This document shows positions 39,182-54,153 of a DNA stretch of 64,000 nt, piece after piece. The notes below the pieces were generated by a model. The model was not told where the DNA came from. It saw nothing but the letters and a program-made list of their open reading frames with translations, and did no database searches. Location of the stretch: positions 483,456-547,455 of the forward strand of contig WBMW01005513.1 of the NCBI GenBank assembly GCA_013396635.1. The letters are read 5' to 3'. The position numbers were made by a program, and so were the translations under genes. This DNA comes from Penelope pileata (lineage: Eukaryota > Chordata > Aves > Galliformes > Cracidae). How positions within the stretch are numbered: position 1 is the stretch's first letter; the number at the start of each line of letters is the position of its first letter.

Positions 39182-39602
39182 GCTTCCAACACATTGAAGC
39201 CAATATTCAGCTCCATGCATGGTTTCCTGGTCATAATCCACCAATTCATGCAAATGAGCTGATTGAGACACTCTTCATTTTGTGATGTGACAGCTGTGTA
39301 TGGCTGCCCGGAATGTGGCTTGTCTTTAACATGTAGCAGCTTGCTCAGAAGGCAGCACAACACCGGGCAGATCCTGCACCCACGTAGCTCTGGAGCCGAC
39401 ACACTCCAGAGAGGTGCTGTGAATAGCAGCGGGCAGCAGTTCAATACAAATTTGAAGACTTTGTTGAGCGATGTAAAATCAAACTGAAACCATTTCCTGT
39501 TAAAATTAAGCAAAAGACAAGGATAATGTTAGTTTTGGGCCTATTCATGCGTGTAAACAAGTCCATGAAAATGAGTTGTACTATTTTGAATGAAGTATTT
39601 GC

Positions 39603-39643
39603 CATTAAAAATATTTTCATAATAAAATATGAATATTTTAATG
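39603..39643. repeat. AT-rich imperfect inverted repeat
   Basis: cattaaaaatatt (39603-39615) pairs with aatattttaatg (39632-39643) apart from one extra A. Inverted repeats are common in AT-rich DNA, so chance is a fair explanation. Confidence 0.6.
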
Positions 39644-41747
39644 AAAAATCATCAACATCAAGAAAAATGTTTCTATACACTGTCTTTTGCCATCTTAATT
39701 GAAATCGTATGCAAATGTTTGCAAAATGATCGTAGATGTCCTTATTTTACTGAAAACAGAGACTTTGGCAGTAGCAAAATATTTTCCTTTCCATAGTATC
39801 TTTAATGCACGAAAACAACTTCAGTGTAAAAATGTTGAAAAAAGAAGTACAGGTATTATTTCAGAATCTTCCATTCAAAGGGCCTACATTTTGTATTAGA
39901 TGTCTTCCTTTTTGACCATGTGCCTATTCATTTTTATTCTTCTAAATTCACACAGAAATATGAGGATAGATGGTACCCAGGCAAAATGATACTCTCATTA
40001 GTGACATAAAGTACCACTGTTCATAAGTTAATTCTTTTTCTTTTTCCCCCTCACCAGATGAAAGAAGTTTAGACAAAATTATTTATTTTCCTATTTTGAG
40101 GAAGTATTTCAACGAGCCATTCAATAATAAATATATCCTCTTGAAAGTAATGACTAGGTAGTAATTTGTCCACCAAGGAGCAAATCTGCATGCTTTTAAA
40201 GGTTCGCTTTACAAAGAAAGCTGGATATCTCACCTGCCCAGGTCTGGAGTTAGTGTAGAAGATAAGATATCAAGAAAGGGCCAGGAACTTCTTTTAACGA
40301 AGAGAACTAAACATCAGATTAGTAACTGTGATATATTTTAGCGGCCATTTTTTTGGGATAATATCAAGTGGTATTAGGACCTCTGCATAGCAAATAGACT
40401 GAAACTGATATGGCCAAATACTTGAATAGAATAGCTTCAAAACTGCTTTGGGAGTCAGATATGTGACTGCTTGTCTGTGTGATTTATTTTAACTATCGTT
40501 GCATTCTACAGGAATATTCAGATTTTGTTTTTAATTGTTTTTCTATAAGTTGGCAACATAAAATTAAAAATCACTGTATTTGATTTAACATTTCTTTACA
40601 ATAATTTTCTTTTTAATAGATTTTGACATCCACTGCATTCTGTCATTTTTGCTAAATGCATTTTATATCTATTCCATCTCCCAGAAGTGACATAAATCAC
40701 ATTACTTAACGAGAAGTTGAGTTTACAATTTCTATGAAGAGTCACATGATAAGATATAGTATTTAGCATCTGGAGATATTTTCACAGGAATTGTCTCATG
40801 TTATATGCGAAGTGTTAGACAGGAAAAGTATGAATTCCTAGCCATAAAAAACAGTTTGAAGAGCAAAGCCGCATTATTATTGATTTAAGCTAGGACCACT
40901 AATGAAATTCCTGGACCTCTTAGATATAAATAGAGACAAGGCTTGATTAATCTGGTACAAAAGGCAGACAACAAATATCAGACTTTATCTTAATACAGAT
41001 GAACATGTTCTGAGATAGATGGCACTTAGGAGAATATGCTACACAAGTTTTGGGTTCCCTCAAGATCTCTTTATTAGCAGGTCAGCTAAAATTGCATATG
41101 TAGTAGGTTTATAAATATTGTACATAGCTTTGCTTAACCAAAATAAGTTTTCTCATTTACTAGAGAGAGATGATGTGTTGTCTAATATAGAAGCTGTTGG
41201 GAATAACTTGCACTTTTTTCCCTCTCATTTAATTATATCTAATGCCTAGTAGTGCAATGACACATCTCAAGAAAGTCATATTATGTTGACAGAGCAATAA
41301 AAGAACAACAGTAAAAAAGGAAAAAAAAAAGAAAAAAAAATGTTTCACTTACGATAGCAGACAACTCCCCAAGAATAAATATTCCAAATTCTATTTAATA
41401 ATTATCTACAAATAGTGACAAACACAATTTTCTGTACTACCAAACCTGGACTGTTTATGAATTTACATTATCTCATTGTACAGATTAGACTCCACAACTT
41501 AAACATATGCAACAGTAACTTATGAAAATATATTAGCACTTGGAGACTATTTTCTCAACCCACTACAAAACTTGCATCTTCTCCTGGTCAGAAGTGGAAA
41601 GACCTTCTTGTATGTCCTGAGTATTGGCTGGGAGTGTAATATAATTGGCTTAATCCCTTTGAACTGAAAGATACCGTATTTAGGATATAAACAGATCAGA
41701 ATAATGTTATAAGATATTGGCCTGAAGTTAGCACCATGGGAATGTCT

Positions 41748-44489
<2,742 letters not shown>

Positions 44490-44670
44490 GTCTTCCTTGC
44501 TGCTGGGACCTGAGGCCACAGATACATGGCGGCTGGGGAAAGGCTATGCCTCCTCCTGCCCACTCCCTTTGCAGCTGGGAGAGCTCCTCATGCCCAGCGG
44601 CACGGGGCAAACCCTCCCAGGGCTGGGAGCAGTGCAGGAGGGTGCTGCTGCTGTGCTGAGACATCTCAGA
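44490..44670. other. GC-rich patch, unidentified
   Basis: A GC-rich block (ggcggctgggg, cccagcggcacggggc) of about 180 bp. Four overlapping frames on both strands (44423-44808) are open across it, which argues for composition rather than coding. Not recognised as CR1 or another named repeat. Confidence 0.4.
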
Positions 44671-45262
44671 CAAAACATAGAGCAAAGTCTTACCATCCTT
44701 GGGTCTACACAAACCTACAAGATCCCCTTGGTGCACTGTTGGCTCGGGAGGGTATTTCAAAGAGTGCTCTGGAACTTCAGTTTTAGAAGAATTAGGGCAG
44801 CAGAGTGATGCAGGAAGAGCTCTCTTTGTTCTTTCTTTGAATTAAAGAATACAGGAATTGATCAGGGATAACAGGAATGTGTGGGCTGGGAACAGTAAAG
44901 TGTGGACCTGCTGTGATCAGCAAGTGTTCAATAGCACCTCTGTACCTTCACTCCTTTTAAAATAACCTGTTTTCGATTATAAAATATTCTAATTTCTCTA
45001 CACTAAAATAACAAAGTGGTATTTTTCTTATTTTAACTTTCATAATTTTAGACGTTTAATTGATTTTGCTTCTCTGACAATGAGAAGGTTACAGTGACTA
45101 CCCATGTGAAATCTATTTGCTTTTTACTTGCATTCTTTAGCTTGCTTATTTAAGTGTTGCTATTAACTCACTACCATTTATCAAATCTTCGTGTGTTAGT
45201 GAAGAAAATGTTTATGGTCAGAATTCTTTATGTTTTGTTTGCATTGTTGCTTATGAATAAAT
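44671..45262. other. Non-coding DNA, no gene seen
   Basis: Unique sequence, GC-richer at the left and AT-rich at the right. Nothing recognised. Confidence 0.6.
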
Positions 45263-45390
45263 TAATAGAATAGAATAGAAAAGAAAAGAATTGCCCCCAT
45301 AGCAGGGGTGTTGGAACAAGACGATCTCTAAGGTCCCTTCCAACCTGAACCATTCCATGATTCTATGAATATTCTAATAGAATAGAATAG
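45263..45390 (+). repeat. 16-bp direct repeat flanking a CR1 tail
   Basis: taatagaatagaatag occurs exactly at 45263-45278 and 45375-45390, on either side of the plus-strand CR1 fragment. The right copy is also the start of the minus-strand CR1 tail. It may be a target-site duplication or a copy of the GAATA-type tail repeat. Confidence 0.85.
45279..45374 (+). mobile_element. CR1 LINE, very short 3'-end fragment
   Basis: Under 100 bases. After an A/G-rich start (aaaagaaaagaa) come 'gtgttggaacaagacgatctctaaggtcc', written here as gtgttggaac and gatctctaaggtcc, then 'cttccaacctgaacc' and the octamer tail attccatgattctatga (to about 45368). All match the last bases of CR1 3' ends. It lies inside the exact 16-bp direct repeat. 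Confidence 0.88.
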
Positions 45391-45520
45391 GTCAGCTGGA
45401 AGAAACTCAAGTCCAACTGCCAGACTACTTCAGGGCTAACCAAAAGTTTTAGCACGTTACTCAGGGTATTATCCAAATACCTCTTGAACACTGACACTCT
45501 CAACTTCTAAAAACTTTATC
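45375..45520 (-). mobile_element. CR1 LINE, 3'-end fragment, minus strand
   Basis: Starts with the reversed tail (aatagaatagaatag) and continues with 'gtccaactgccagactactt', 'cagggctaaccaaaagtt' and 'cctcttgaacactgacac', the usual minus-strand reading of a CR1 3' region. It meets the plus-strand fragment tail to tail. The right boundary is approximate. Confidence 0.85.
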
Positions 45521-47694
45521 TCTGGGCGATTTAAAAAATTCTTATTTTGGTTGGTCACACAAGTCAAATGATGTTCTATTTTTAGCTTCTGATTTGATCA
45601 TTCAAACATCTTAAATACTGTATTATTAATGATTAAGGAAAGATTAAATATATTTTGAACCGTTTTGAGAATAATTTTTGCATTGTTACTAGAATAAATT
45701 AAGTTATATTCTCCAGGTTTACAAAGATCATCTCAAACAAATCAGCAGCTAACTGATGTCTCACAAATGGCAAATAATGAGATATATAGAAAAGCAGAAA
45801 ATGATCTGCTTGCATTCTTTGACTGGCTCTGTTCAACACATAAAATATGAAGAACTTCCTATAAGGCAGAATACTTCATACTCAAAAAAGAATCTAGTTT
45901 ATTTTGTTTCAGGTTTTTTGGCACTACCACAATAACAAAGCAGCATTTCTCAGATGTTTCTCATTAGTCCCAGTGCTAGCTACTTTCCAGATAAATGTGA
46001 ACTCTCTCCTGAAAATGAGAAAAACAGTATCATGACAGTGAGGCTGCAGAAAGAAATCTCTGGATTAAAAATAAAATAATATTAAATAAAAACAATAATA
46101 ATTAATCCAAAAGCTAATATTCATACTTGCTTAAAAAGGCAAGGATTCAGCAAAATATTTCAGTATCTACTATACTTCAACTATAGTTCAATGTGAAACA
46201 TTGTCCTTCTTCAAAGAACGGCAAAATTCACAGTAGCTTCAAAAGAGGGACATTTCATCCTTAAATGCATACTTGTCTGCTTAATCGCTTTGATGGAAAT
46301 GGTGCTGAGGCACTGGAGGTGGAAGATAATCCTTTAGTTTAGGTCTCTGTCACACCTGGTTACTTCGGGCTGTCTGGACACCTATGGCTCTGCCCAACTC
46401 TCTCCAGCCACAACAGCACTCTGTGGAGCACGCACACATCCTGCTGCACCTGGCTCCTTGCACTTTTTGCTGGAGAGGTGGCTTTCCTTCTTCAGTAGTC
46501 ATTTGTTTGTACGAAAGGCTCCTTGTCCAGGCAGTATCAGAAAGAAGGGAATACATCTGAAGAAATACAAATAGCCTTATGTTTAAATTACATGAACATG
46601 TTAACAAAATGTTCCTATAAGAAACACAGCTACTCATAGCGTAGGAATATTGTTTTAAGGCAATCAATGTATGGATGTATAGATGTATCTAAAATGTGAC
46701 TAGAAACATCACTCCATTGAATTTTTTTTATGTTCCACTTCGCACAGAAATTTTTGCTAACTTATTGGTAGTTATATTCAGCTGTCTTTTCTCCTTAAAG
46801 CAGACATGGGCTAACAACCATCTGTTGTTGTAAAATTTAGCATTCACACAGAATGCTATAAAAAAATAGTAGAGCTGACTGAAAAATATTTTTTTAAAAA
46901 TAGGCTTAATTTACTATTTTGTTTTAGGAAGAGGGGAGACTTTTTAATCATATGTCTTTTCAGGTATTTTTGGAGAACATTACCTTTTTCCATTAAGATG
47001 GTTTTGATTTTTATAGTATTAGATTAGATAGTACAAGAATGAAGGCAGCACTGAAATAAATCTAAAAAAGGCCACAAAGCGATTTCACAAAACTCAAAAA
47101 CATTGTGTGTACTTTTTGCTCAAGCCATGATATCTTCACTGCACATGAAATATTTTTTATTCACATCAAAACACATCCGGAAGCACTTGGATTTCAGTGC
47201 CACTCAGCTGAGCATATTTTTGGTCTATATTCTCATGTGGAGCAAACTAGTGTATCTTTATCAGCTTCAGTAAAGCAAGAGCTGTTTACACCAACTGAAG
47301 AGTGAACCTTCTTTATTTTACCTAATGAACAGTTTAGGATACACTTTTTCCTTTATATACCTCCCTCTCCCCTTTTTGGATAGTCTCTTGCTTGAAATCA
47401 TTATGAATTGAAATGCAGTAGAAGAGCACTTTATAAATAAAGATAGTTGTATATTTAATGTCATGGATATTGGGACAAAGTTGAGTGAAAGATTTGAGTA
47501 CAAATCCTTGAAAGGTTTCTAACCTCTTCCGAGTAGTCTCTTTCAGCCTAAAAGTATTTCAGTATTTGCCCTTCTACACACTGCAGGGAATAAATCCTTA
47601 CCACAAGCAGGGCTGCAGCTAAGCCTTAAAGCTTTGACGTTGGAACTCTAGAAGTCCATGAAAAGGTACAATCAGTCAGATGAGGATAGCAAAC
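45521..47694. other. AT-rich non-coding DNA, no gene seen
   Basis: About 2.2 kb. A slightly GC-richer segment lies at 46340-46500, inside a 105-codon minus-strand frame (46350-46667) with no recognisable domain. No repeats recognised. Confidence 0.55.
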
Positions 47695-47711
47695 AAAAAA
47701 AAAAAAAAAAA
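47695..47711 (+). repeat. Homopolymer A17
   Basis: Seventeen consecutive A. The upstream 150 bases do not match a known retroposon. Confidence 0.9.
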
Positions 47712-48286
47712 GCAGCAAAAAAGCATACATTTATTTTATTTGTAGTATAATTTTGAGTCAAAAATGCATGAGAGTGTAAGAGAATAAGGGGTTGGATATG
47801 CTGGGAAATGCGTGCCTTAAGACAGCTGGTTGTTAAGAGATTTTTGAAAACGAATAAGGACACAGCTATACACTTTTTGAAGTTTTTCCTTTTAGTCCCC
47901 TCCTAGAAAATAGCATGTAAAGAGTCCATGTTTGTAAAAATGAATATGTTCTTTGTTGAAGATAGCAACTGCATCTATATGCTTAGCCTTTTGCACGTGT
48001 TCTGGTTTCCTGGTAGGCTCTCCACACTCACTTTCCTTGCAAGATGTGTTACTCCTTCATGTAGGATGTCACTGCTTTTCCCCTGCTTTTTACCTTTTAT
48101 CCTATCAACTTTTTATGAGACAAAGATCTCTTATTCTTTCATAGAATATATGAATAAATAAATGAATGAATAAAACAGCTTCTGCACAGCTGGATACAGC
48201 AAAGTTCAACTTTGCAGAAGTAGAGAAACATCTCAAAATAATCCTTGAGCCAAGGGCAAGGAAAGAAAACTAACATTTCAAATACC
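47712..48286. other. Non-coding DNA, no gene seen
   Basis: AT-rich sequence with a short AATA/AATG tetranucleotide-like patch near 48150-48172. The overlapping 77- and 63-codon frames are unremarkable. Confidence 0.6.
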
Positions 48287-48303
48287 AAAAAAAAAAAAAA
48301 AAA
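48287..48303 (+). repeat. Homopolymer A17
   Basis: Seventeen consecutive A, about 100 bp left of the mariner element and separate from it. Confidence 0.9.
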
Positions 48304-48400
48304 GCAAGCCAGCAGAATTTTTGCAAGCTAGTTCTAAAGGAAAGTGAAAGATGAATAGGATCAGTCAGTCATAGCTTAAAGCAAACAGGAAAGTTTCACA

Positions 48401-48877
48401 TAGGTTGCTCCTAAAGTAATGCCTTCTTTTTATTTCCATGGAAACCACAACAAATACAAAAAGCACAGTAACATTACTTGAAAAATCAAATTATCAGCTA
48501 CAATGCTCATAAACATCTGCACCAGTGGAGGTGCCCCTCTGTCACTGTCACCATTGCTGAAACGCACCACCCACCCCTCACTGTGCTCACATCCACTCTT
48601 TGATCTTCAGAAATGCTCAGCAAGTGTCAATGAATGTCAATATGTGCCATTTCTCTGCATGAAGGAATTCAGTTCCACACCTTTGCTCCATCCACACTTC
48701 CATGTCAGACACCATTGTGTCAGAGTGCTCTTCTGCTGCCATCTGTCACACAGCAACAGCATGGAACAGAATATTGGTGGGAAGGTTCAACCTCTACTGC
48801 CATACCACCAATATCCACCTCTGACGTCATGGGCAAACATAATAAGTAGGATGCACTATTTTAGGAGCAGCCCCCAT
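48401..48877. mobile_element. Short non-autonomous mariner (Galluhop/Mariner1_GG-like)
   Basis: The left end, directly after TA (48401-48402), is ggttgctcctaaagtaatgc. The right end, ttttaggagcagcc (to 48873), is its imperfect inverted copy, with another TA at 48876-48877. These ends, and internal segments such as 'cttccatgtcagacaccat', 'gctgccatctgtcacacagc' and 'attggtgggaaggttcaacc', match what I remember of the chicken mariner Galluhop. Autonomous copies are about 1.2 kb, so this 475-bp copy has lost most of its interior. It could only have moved with transposase from another copy. No transposase motif survives; the frames at 48503-48883 and 48634-48849 are by-products. The right TIR is more decayed than the left. 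Confidence 0.8.
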
Positions 48878-51800
48878 ACATGAGAACTAGTACAGTGGTC
48901 TGGAGTAGGCAGACAAGAAGGTGTTTTGCAGATACACGGGGAAAAAAAGCAGGATAAAAGCAAGCATTAACCACTAACCATGGGAGTCTTACAATGGCAA
49001 AGAAAGAATATGTCAACAGTGACGTGGAGTTGAAGTGACACAAAGCTGGAAAGAAGATGCAGAAATAGTTCAAGATGGGTTTTGAAAACTAGGGAGACAA
49101 CTCTAAATGTGTTTTAAGATATGAGTAAACTGGCAATGCCTTCAAGCACTTAAGCTACTCAAGAGTAAATCTCAATGTGAATGTTCTTCCACGATTTTTA
49201 TCACCCCTACCCTCAGAGGCAGAGTGGGGAAGCTCAGAGGAGCTCAAGGAGCCTTTGGGTTAGGAAAGCAGGAGCCGTGCAGGTTTCCTGTGGGGCTGTG
49301 CGGGGGGAACTTATACTCTCCCTGTCTGCTCTCTGCCTTGCTCAGCTCCTTGCTACTTCTCTGTTTGTTTCAGGAGCAATGCTTTCCTTCATACAGATTG
49401 TGTAAGAAAAAAATGTCAGGTCTCATCTGGGACCAAAAGCACACATATTTTAACTGAGGCTCCTCTCTACATGCCCCTCAGATGCTATAGCAATGTCAAC
49501 AGTCTAAGTCCATACCCGTCGTAGATTGCAAATTAATGCAATTAATCAACAGTATCTATTTTTTTCTTTTAGCTTTTCTTAAGCACTTGCTCCTGTGAAA
49601 GAGCAACAAAGAAGGCACAACAGCAGAAATTAAGCTGAACTTAGATCAGACACCCCCTAAGCTCACATAGCTGTATCCTTTGTTCACAACTTGCTTACAG
49701 CCCCCATCCCTACACTAAGCTGTATTTTGTATTCTCAGCAAATCAGAGAAGCAGATGCTCCTTTTGACATGTGGAGAAAAGTCATAGATTTGGAGGCTTT
49801 CTCAATTTGTGTTGGCTAATGTAACAGTTATTATAACCACATTCTCAGTATTGGAGAAACACGCTTGCCGGACTTGCTTTGATTTCTTGTCAAAGTACCT
49901 TACAAAAACACAACAAGTGGACATTACCTCTTTCACTCGCTCTTGTGTTGTTTATTTTAAAAGTGGCATGAAATTAATTTTTCCACTTTGGGTTATTTCT
50001 TTTTTATTAGTTTTCAGCGTTGAATGCTTGAATCCAACTTCTTTCTCTAAAAATGAGAATCTGACAGTACAGAATGTACCACTGGGATGGAAAGTTGATG
50101 CACTGACGCTTCTGGAAACCAATGGTTGTTATTAGTGCCACCGTGCAGGCACAGTTGCTGTAGTACATTCCAGCCTCCGCCACAGAAAAGGGCCCTGTTG
50201 TACCTTAGGTACTGTATAGACAAGAAACAGGAATAGATGGTGGCAAGGCAGCATTCAGTAACAAGAGATTTGTTTTGACCCAGTGTGCAGTTCACTCTGG
50301 CACATAGAGCCAGCACAGAGCTGATGAGCAAATGCTGTCTGGGTGCTTTCAGCCAGGGTATTCTCTCTGAACACAGCAGTTCATGAAAACGTAAATGTGT
50401 GGCTTTAGATGAGCTTCTGATAAAACTCATGTTACCATGTTAGATTCAGCTGAGCTTCAGTGATGACCATTGTGGTCAGAGGTTGTCATAGGTTAATTTA
50501 TAATGATGTTTGGCTTGAACATCTTCCTCTCACTCTGAGCGCTAGTGAAAAAGCAAGAAAATCCCATGTGTATAGGGCAGGACTGAACTGTCAGTGGTCT
50601 GAAAATCTATTCATACAGACAGCAGAGAACTAATGTTTAGTACTGGTATTAACAGTGTCTCATTTTTCAATGTAAAGTGTGTGTTCATTCATAATGTAAC
50701 ATATGTATTACAGATCTATTTCTAATATATTTATTGGCTGGCGACAGCTACATGCACATATCTCTGGCATGCAGTTTGCTGTATAACTCTGAGGGTATGA
50801 AATCATGAGCAAGGCTTTCACCACTCCAGCAGGTACCTCAGATTATTTCATATCCACCTAGAAGAGAGGGGCCTTCATTTTTAAAGGCCTCAGTCAGAGC
50901 AGCAGATGTGGTAACTGCATGGCACTTAATTTTTCTTCCTAGGAACGATGAAGGGCTGAGATGACCTTGTAATTTCAAGGAGCCTACAGCAGTGATTTCA
51001 GACCTGACACCTAGATCAATCACTAAATCATTCCCCTTAGCTGAACTGACTCATTGCCTATTTGCCCACCAGGAAGAAAAGAAAAAAGCAAGGTCCTTTG
51101 ATGCCCCTCTTGTATTTCAAAGCCACTCCTGTGTAAAGCCTATCCTACACAATATGCTATCCAGTCATTTACCAGCCAACCTTTCTAGTACAGAAGCTGC
51201 ATGTAGTTTAATAAATGATTCCAGAAGCAGCAGAATTAATTAACCTACATCTCCCCCATTCAGTAAGGCAGACCGCGGCAGCTCTAACAGTATCTGCAGG
51301 TCTCCCCCATAAACACAGTGCTCCATTTCTCTCTCAAGATATTTACTATTCCACCCCCCCACCCCCCAATTTCCTGAATCCCCAGCCATACCCCTTCAGT
51401 CTCATGTTCCTGAAATCACTGACTGTTGCAATGCCGTGCATTTAACCTTTGCTCCCTGCAGATCTTATGACCCTTCCCACCTTCCCTGTGTCTTCGTTCT
51501 CTATATATTTTGAGTTTCTGCTGTGATGAGTCCAGAGTACATATATTTGTGTTGGTTTGCAAGCTGTGCACACACACTTGCAACTACTCAGCTAGCCACT
51601 GCCAACAGAATGAATAAAGCCTCCTTTCTGCATGTCTTTTCCTCAGAGAAAGGATTAATGTGGTCATTTTCTCTCCTCTACCAACTCCTGATTTTCATTA
51701 AACTTCTCAGAGAGGAAGATTTTTGAGACCTCTGTCCCGAAGGCATTGTCAGATGTGGTTGAAATTGGCTGGCAGGTTCAAGATCATTAAGGTCAGGACT

Positions 51801-52504
51801 GACAGACAGGCCGGTAGAATGACTGCATTTTTTTTTTTCCTTGGAAACAAGGCTAAAAAAGTGGGTTTGGTGTTGTACTTGATACAGGGGTTTGTGAGCA
51901 AAATAAGCTACGCTGACAAAAGTACCTTTAATTTGATAGTGATGTGTCTACAATAAAACTTTCGCCAATACTGAATTTTCTTAAAGGATCGTGCCCTCAG
52001 TACCACCAAAAATGAACTCCTGGCCTAATTTTGATTAGCAGAAAAAAAAGCCTGCCCAGCAGCAACACTCTGCACTGCAGAAAATGAATAAGGGCAATGA
52101 CTCTTCACATACTTCTTGCTAGAAGAACAAGAAAAGGCTTATGCAATTTATGATCATTAATATAAAATGATAAGTTTATATCTAAAGAGAAAAAGAAACC
52201 CTTCATGCCATTCACTGTTGTTAATATGCAATAACTAGTTTATAGTGCTAGCTCTGTGCTGTACAGTGACCAGATTTATGAATTTGTTGTGGTGGCCACA
52301 GAATGTCTCTGGCTTTTCCTCAGAAGACATCCTCCTGCTCAAACAGCAGCCATTAAAATAACAATAAACAAGGACACAAATTGCCCACGATCTAGAGAGA
52401 AGTCTGTAGCTCTCATTTTGTGGCCAATATCTATCGCCTTTTCCACTTAACCACAGCAGTGGGAAAAGCTCAAAAACATCTGTTGTTCAGAGGACTGCTG
52501 GGGC
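48878..52504. other. Non-coding DNA, no gene seen
   Basis: About 3.6 kb. The stretch 49200-49400 is GC-richer and ends in a polypyrimidine-AG sequence, but no exon is recognisable. The 108-codon plus frame (49809-50135) and 127-codon minus frame (50047-50430) overlap and have no known domain. The segment 50090-50420 has a repeat-like texture I could not assign. A C-rich tract lies at 51351-51367. Confidence 0.5.
51351..51367 (+). repeat. C-rich low-complexity tract
   Basis: Runs of seven and six C separated by a single A. Too few G/C runs on either strand to call a quadruplex. Confidence 0.8.
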
Positions 52505-52888
52505 TGGCAGCAGATCTGGAGATCTCTTAGTCCATTCCCCTGCTTCAAGCTGGTCACCAAGAGAAGGCTGCTCAGGGCCATAACCAGTTGGGTTTTGAAT
52601 ATCTCCAGGGGTGGAGACTCTGAGAAGCCTGTTCCAGCGCTTCTTGTCCCGGGGAGCCCAGCACTGGACGCAGCACTGTAGATGAGGCCTCACCGGTGCT
52701 GAGCAGAGGGGAAAGATCATCTCCTTGCCTGGCTGGCAGTGTTCCTGAAGCAGCCATGAATGCCACTGGCTTCCTCTGTAGTAAGGTCACATTGCTGGCT
52801 CATGGTCAGCTTGTCCACCAGGACCTCAGGACTTTCCTGCAAAGCTGTGTTCCAGCTAGTCAGCCCCTGACCTGTACTGGTACAAGGT
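52505..52888 (-). mobile_element. CR1 LINE, internally deleted copy, minus strand
   Basis: The left part carries the reversed CR1 3' region (ttttgaatatctccaggggt, ggagactctgagaagcctgttccag). It jumps near 52640 straight to reversed coding sequence (gcccagcactggacgcagca, gatgaggcctcaccggtgct, cattgctggctcatggtcag). In a normal copy a few hundred bases of C-terminal coding lie between these two parts, so an internal deletion is inferred. On the minus strand the ALVRPHLEYC-type motif is visible as APVRPHLQCC. The frames 52487-52720 and 52572-52790 are CR1 remnants. The octamer tail is not preserved at the left boundary. Confidence 0.9.
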
Positions 52889-53872
52889 TTTCCTAAAATT
52901 CATCAGGAAATGCTGAGTACATAGTATACAGTGTTCTAGGCCCAGCACAGTCGGTGACACTCCTCCTGTCACAGGGGATGGTGCACCTTGAGTCTGCCCT
53001 AAGGAGGACATGGGCAGAAACAGGGAAGAACAGAGGTTTTTCAGGCAGAAGAAAAGGGGAATTCTGTACAGTTAAAACTTTCAGCTGCAGAAATGCAGTG
53101 AAGAAACTATGCATACAGATCAAATTACTTCCTGAGTAACTTTAATCCCAGTCTGACAACAATTTACAGTTTTCCCTTGGAAGTGCCTTTCAACTCTGTA
53201 TACCTCAGTTATTCTTTCATGAAGTGCTCATAGTCTTTACCTGCTTCACATGAGTGTTGTGAAGCTTCATTAATTAATACTTGAAGACTCTAAAATAAGA
53301 AAGCGCCACGTAACTGCAATGTCTTCCTTTTATTAATTCCACATAAGCTATTTTGATCAGACTCTTCAGCTGCAGAGCCATCAGGAGATCTCACAGCAGG
53401 AAACTGTGGAGGTAATTTTTCCTTTACTGAATTGAGCCCCTAGGAGTTAATGATTGACTGCTAATAGGTTTATCCCATTAAGTAAGAGGAGAAGCAGGAT
53501 TTTGCCTGATATGGAACAGTCAAAAAAGGAACATATCCAAAGCAATGTAAAACCTGTTGAATCTAAGTGATCATCTTATGGTATGTGTTGGAACGAGATC
53601 CCAGGAATGGGGAGTTTATATTTCATACAGTCTGAAGGTTTGCAATGAACTTTGTGCTACACATTGCCTACTTTCAATTCACTATTTAAGAAAGAAACTT
53701 CTACCAGACCAAGCAATGAAATCTATCCTATTGCTAGCAGAGTTTTGCAAAGTAAATGTTTATAAACCTTTCATACAAAGTTAATGATGCTTATTAAAAC
53801 ATAAAAGCAGTCATTCACAATGACTTCCATTTTTAAGAGCAGTTTTATTATCACACTCTGTTCCATGAATTA
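52889..53872. other. Non-coding DNA between two CR1 copies
   Basis: Nearly 1 kb. A moderately GC-rich part (52930-53050) follows the CR1 element and may be an unrecognised repeat. The rest is AT-rich and unremarkable. Confidence 0.55.
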
Positions 53873-54153
53873 ATCATAGAATGGTTCAGATTGGAAGGGA
53901 CCTTAGAGATCATCTTGTTCCAACCCCCCTGCCATGGGCAAGGACACCTCCCACTAGACCAGGTTGCCCAAAGCCCCATCCAGCCTGGCTTTGAATACTT
54001 CCAGGGAGGGGGCATCCACAGCTTCTCTGGGCAACCTGTTCCAGTGTCTCACCACCCTCACCAGAAAGAATTTCTTCCTTGTATCTAGACTGAATCTACC
54101 CTCTTTCAGTTTATAGCTATTACTCCTTGTCCTGTCATTACCTATCCTGCAGC
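53873..54153 (-). mobile_element. CR1 LINE, 5'-truncated copy (3' end), minus strand
   Basis: Begins at the reversed tail (atcatagaatgg), then 'ggaagggaccttagagatca', 'tccaaccccc' and coding in reverse. On the minus strand an open frame covers about 65 codons of the polyprotein C-terminus, with EGRFSLDTRKKFF, VVRHWNRLPREAVDAPS and EVFKARLDGALG. It has no stop until the usual end region, so it is less decayed than most copies here. It is truncated upstream of this segment and cannot make a working enzyme. Confidence 0.95.

Noticed and set aside
50090..50430. Possible second DNA transposon or other repeat
   Set aside because: Texture resembled a repeat, but no terminal inverted repeats, transposase motifs or tail could be found.
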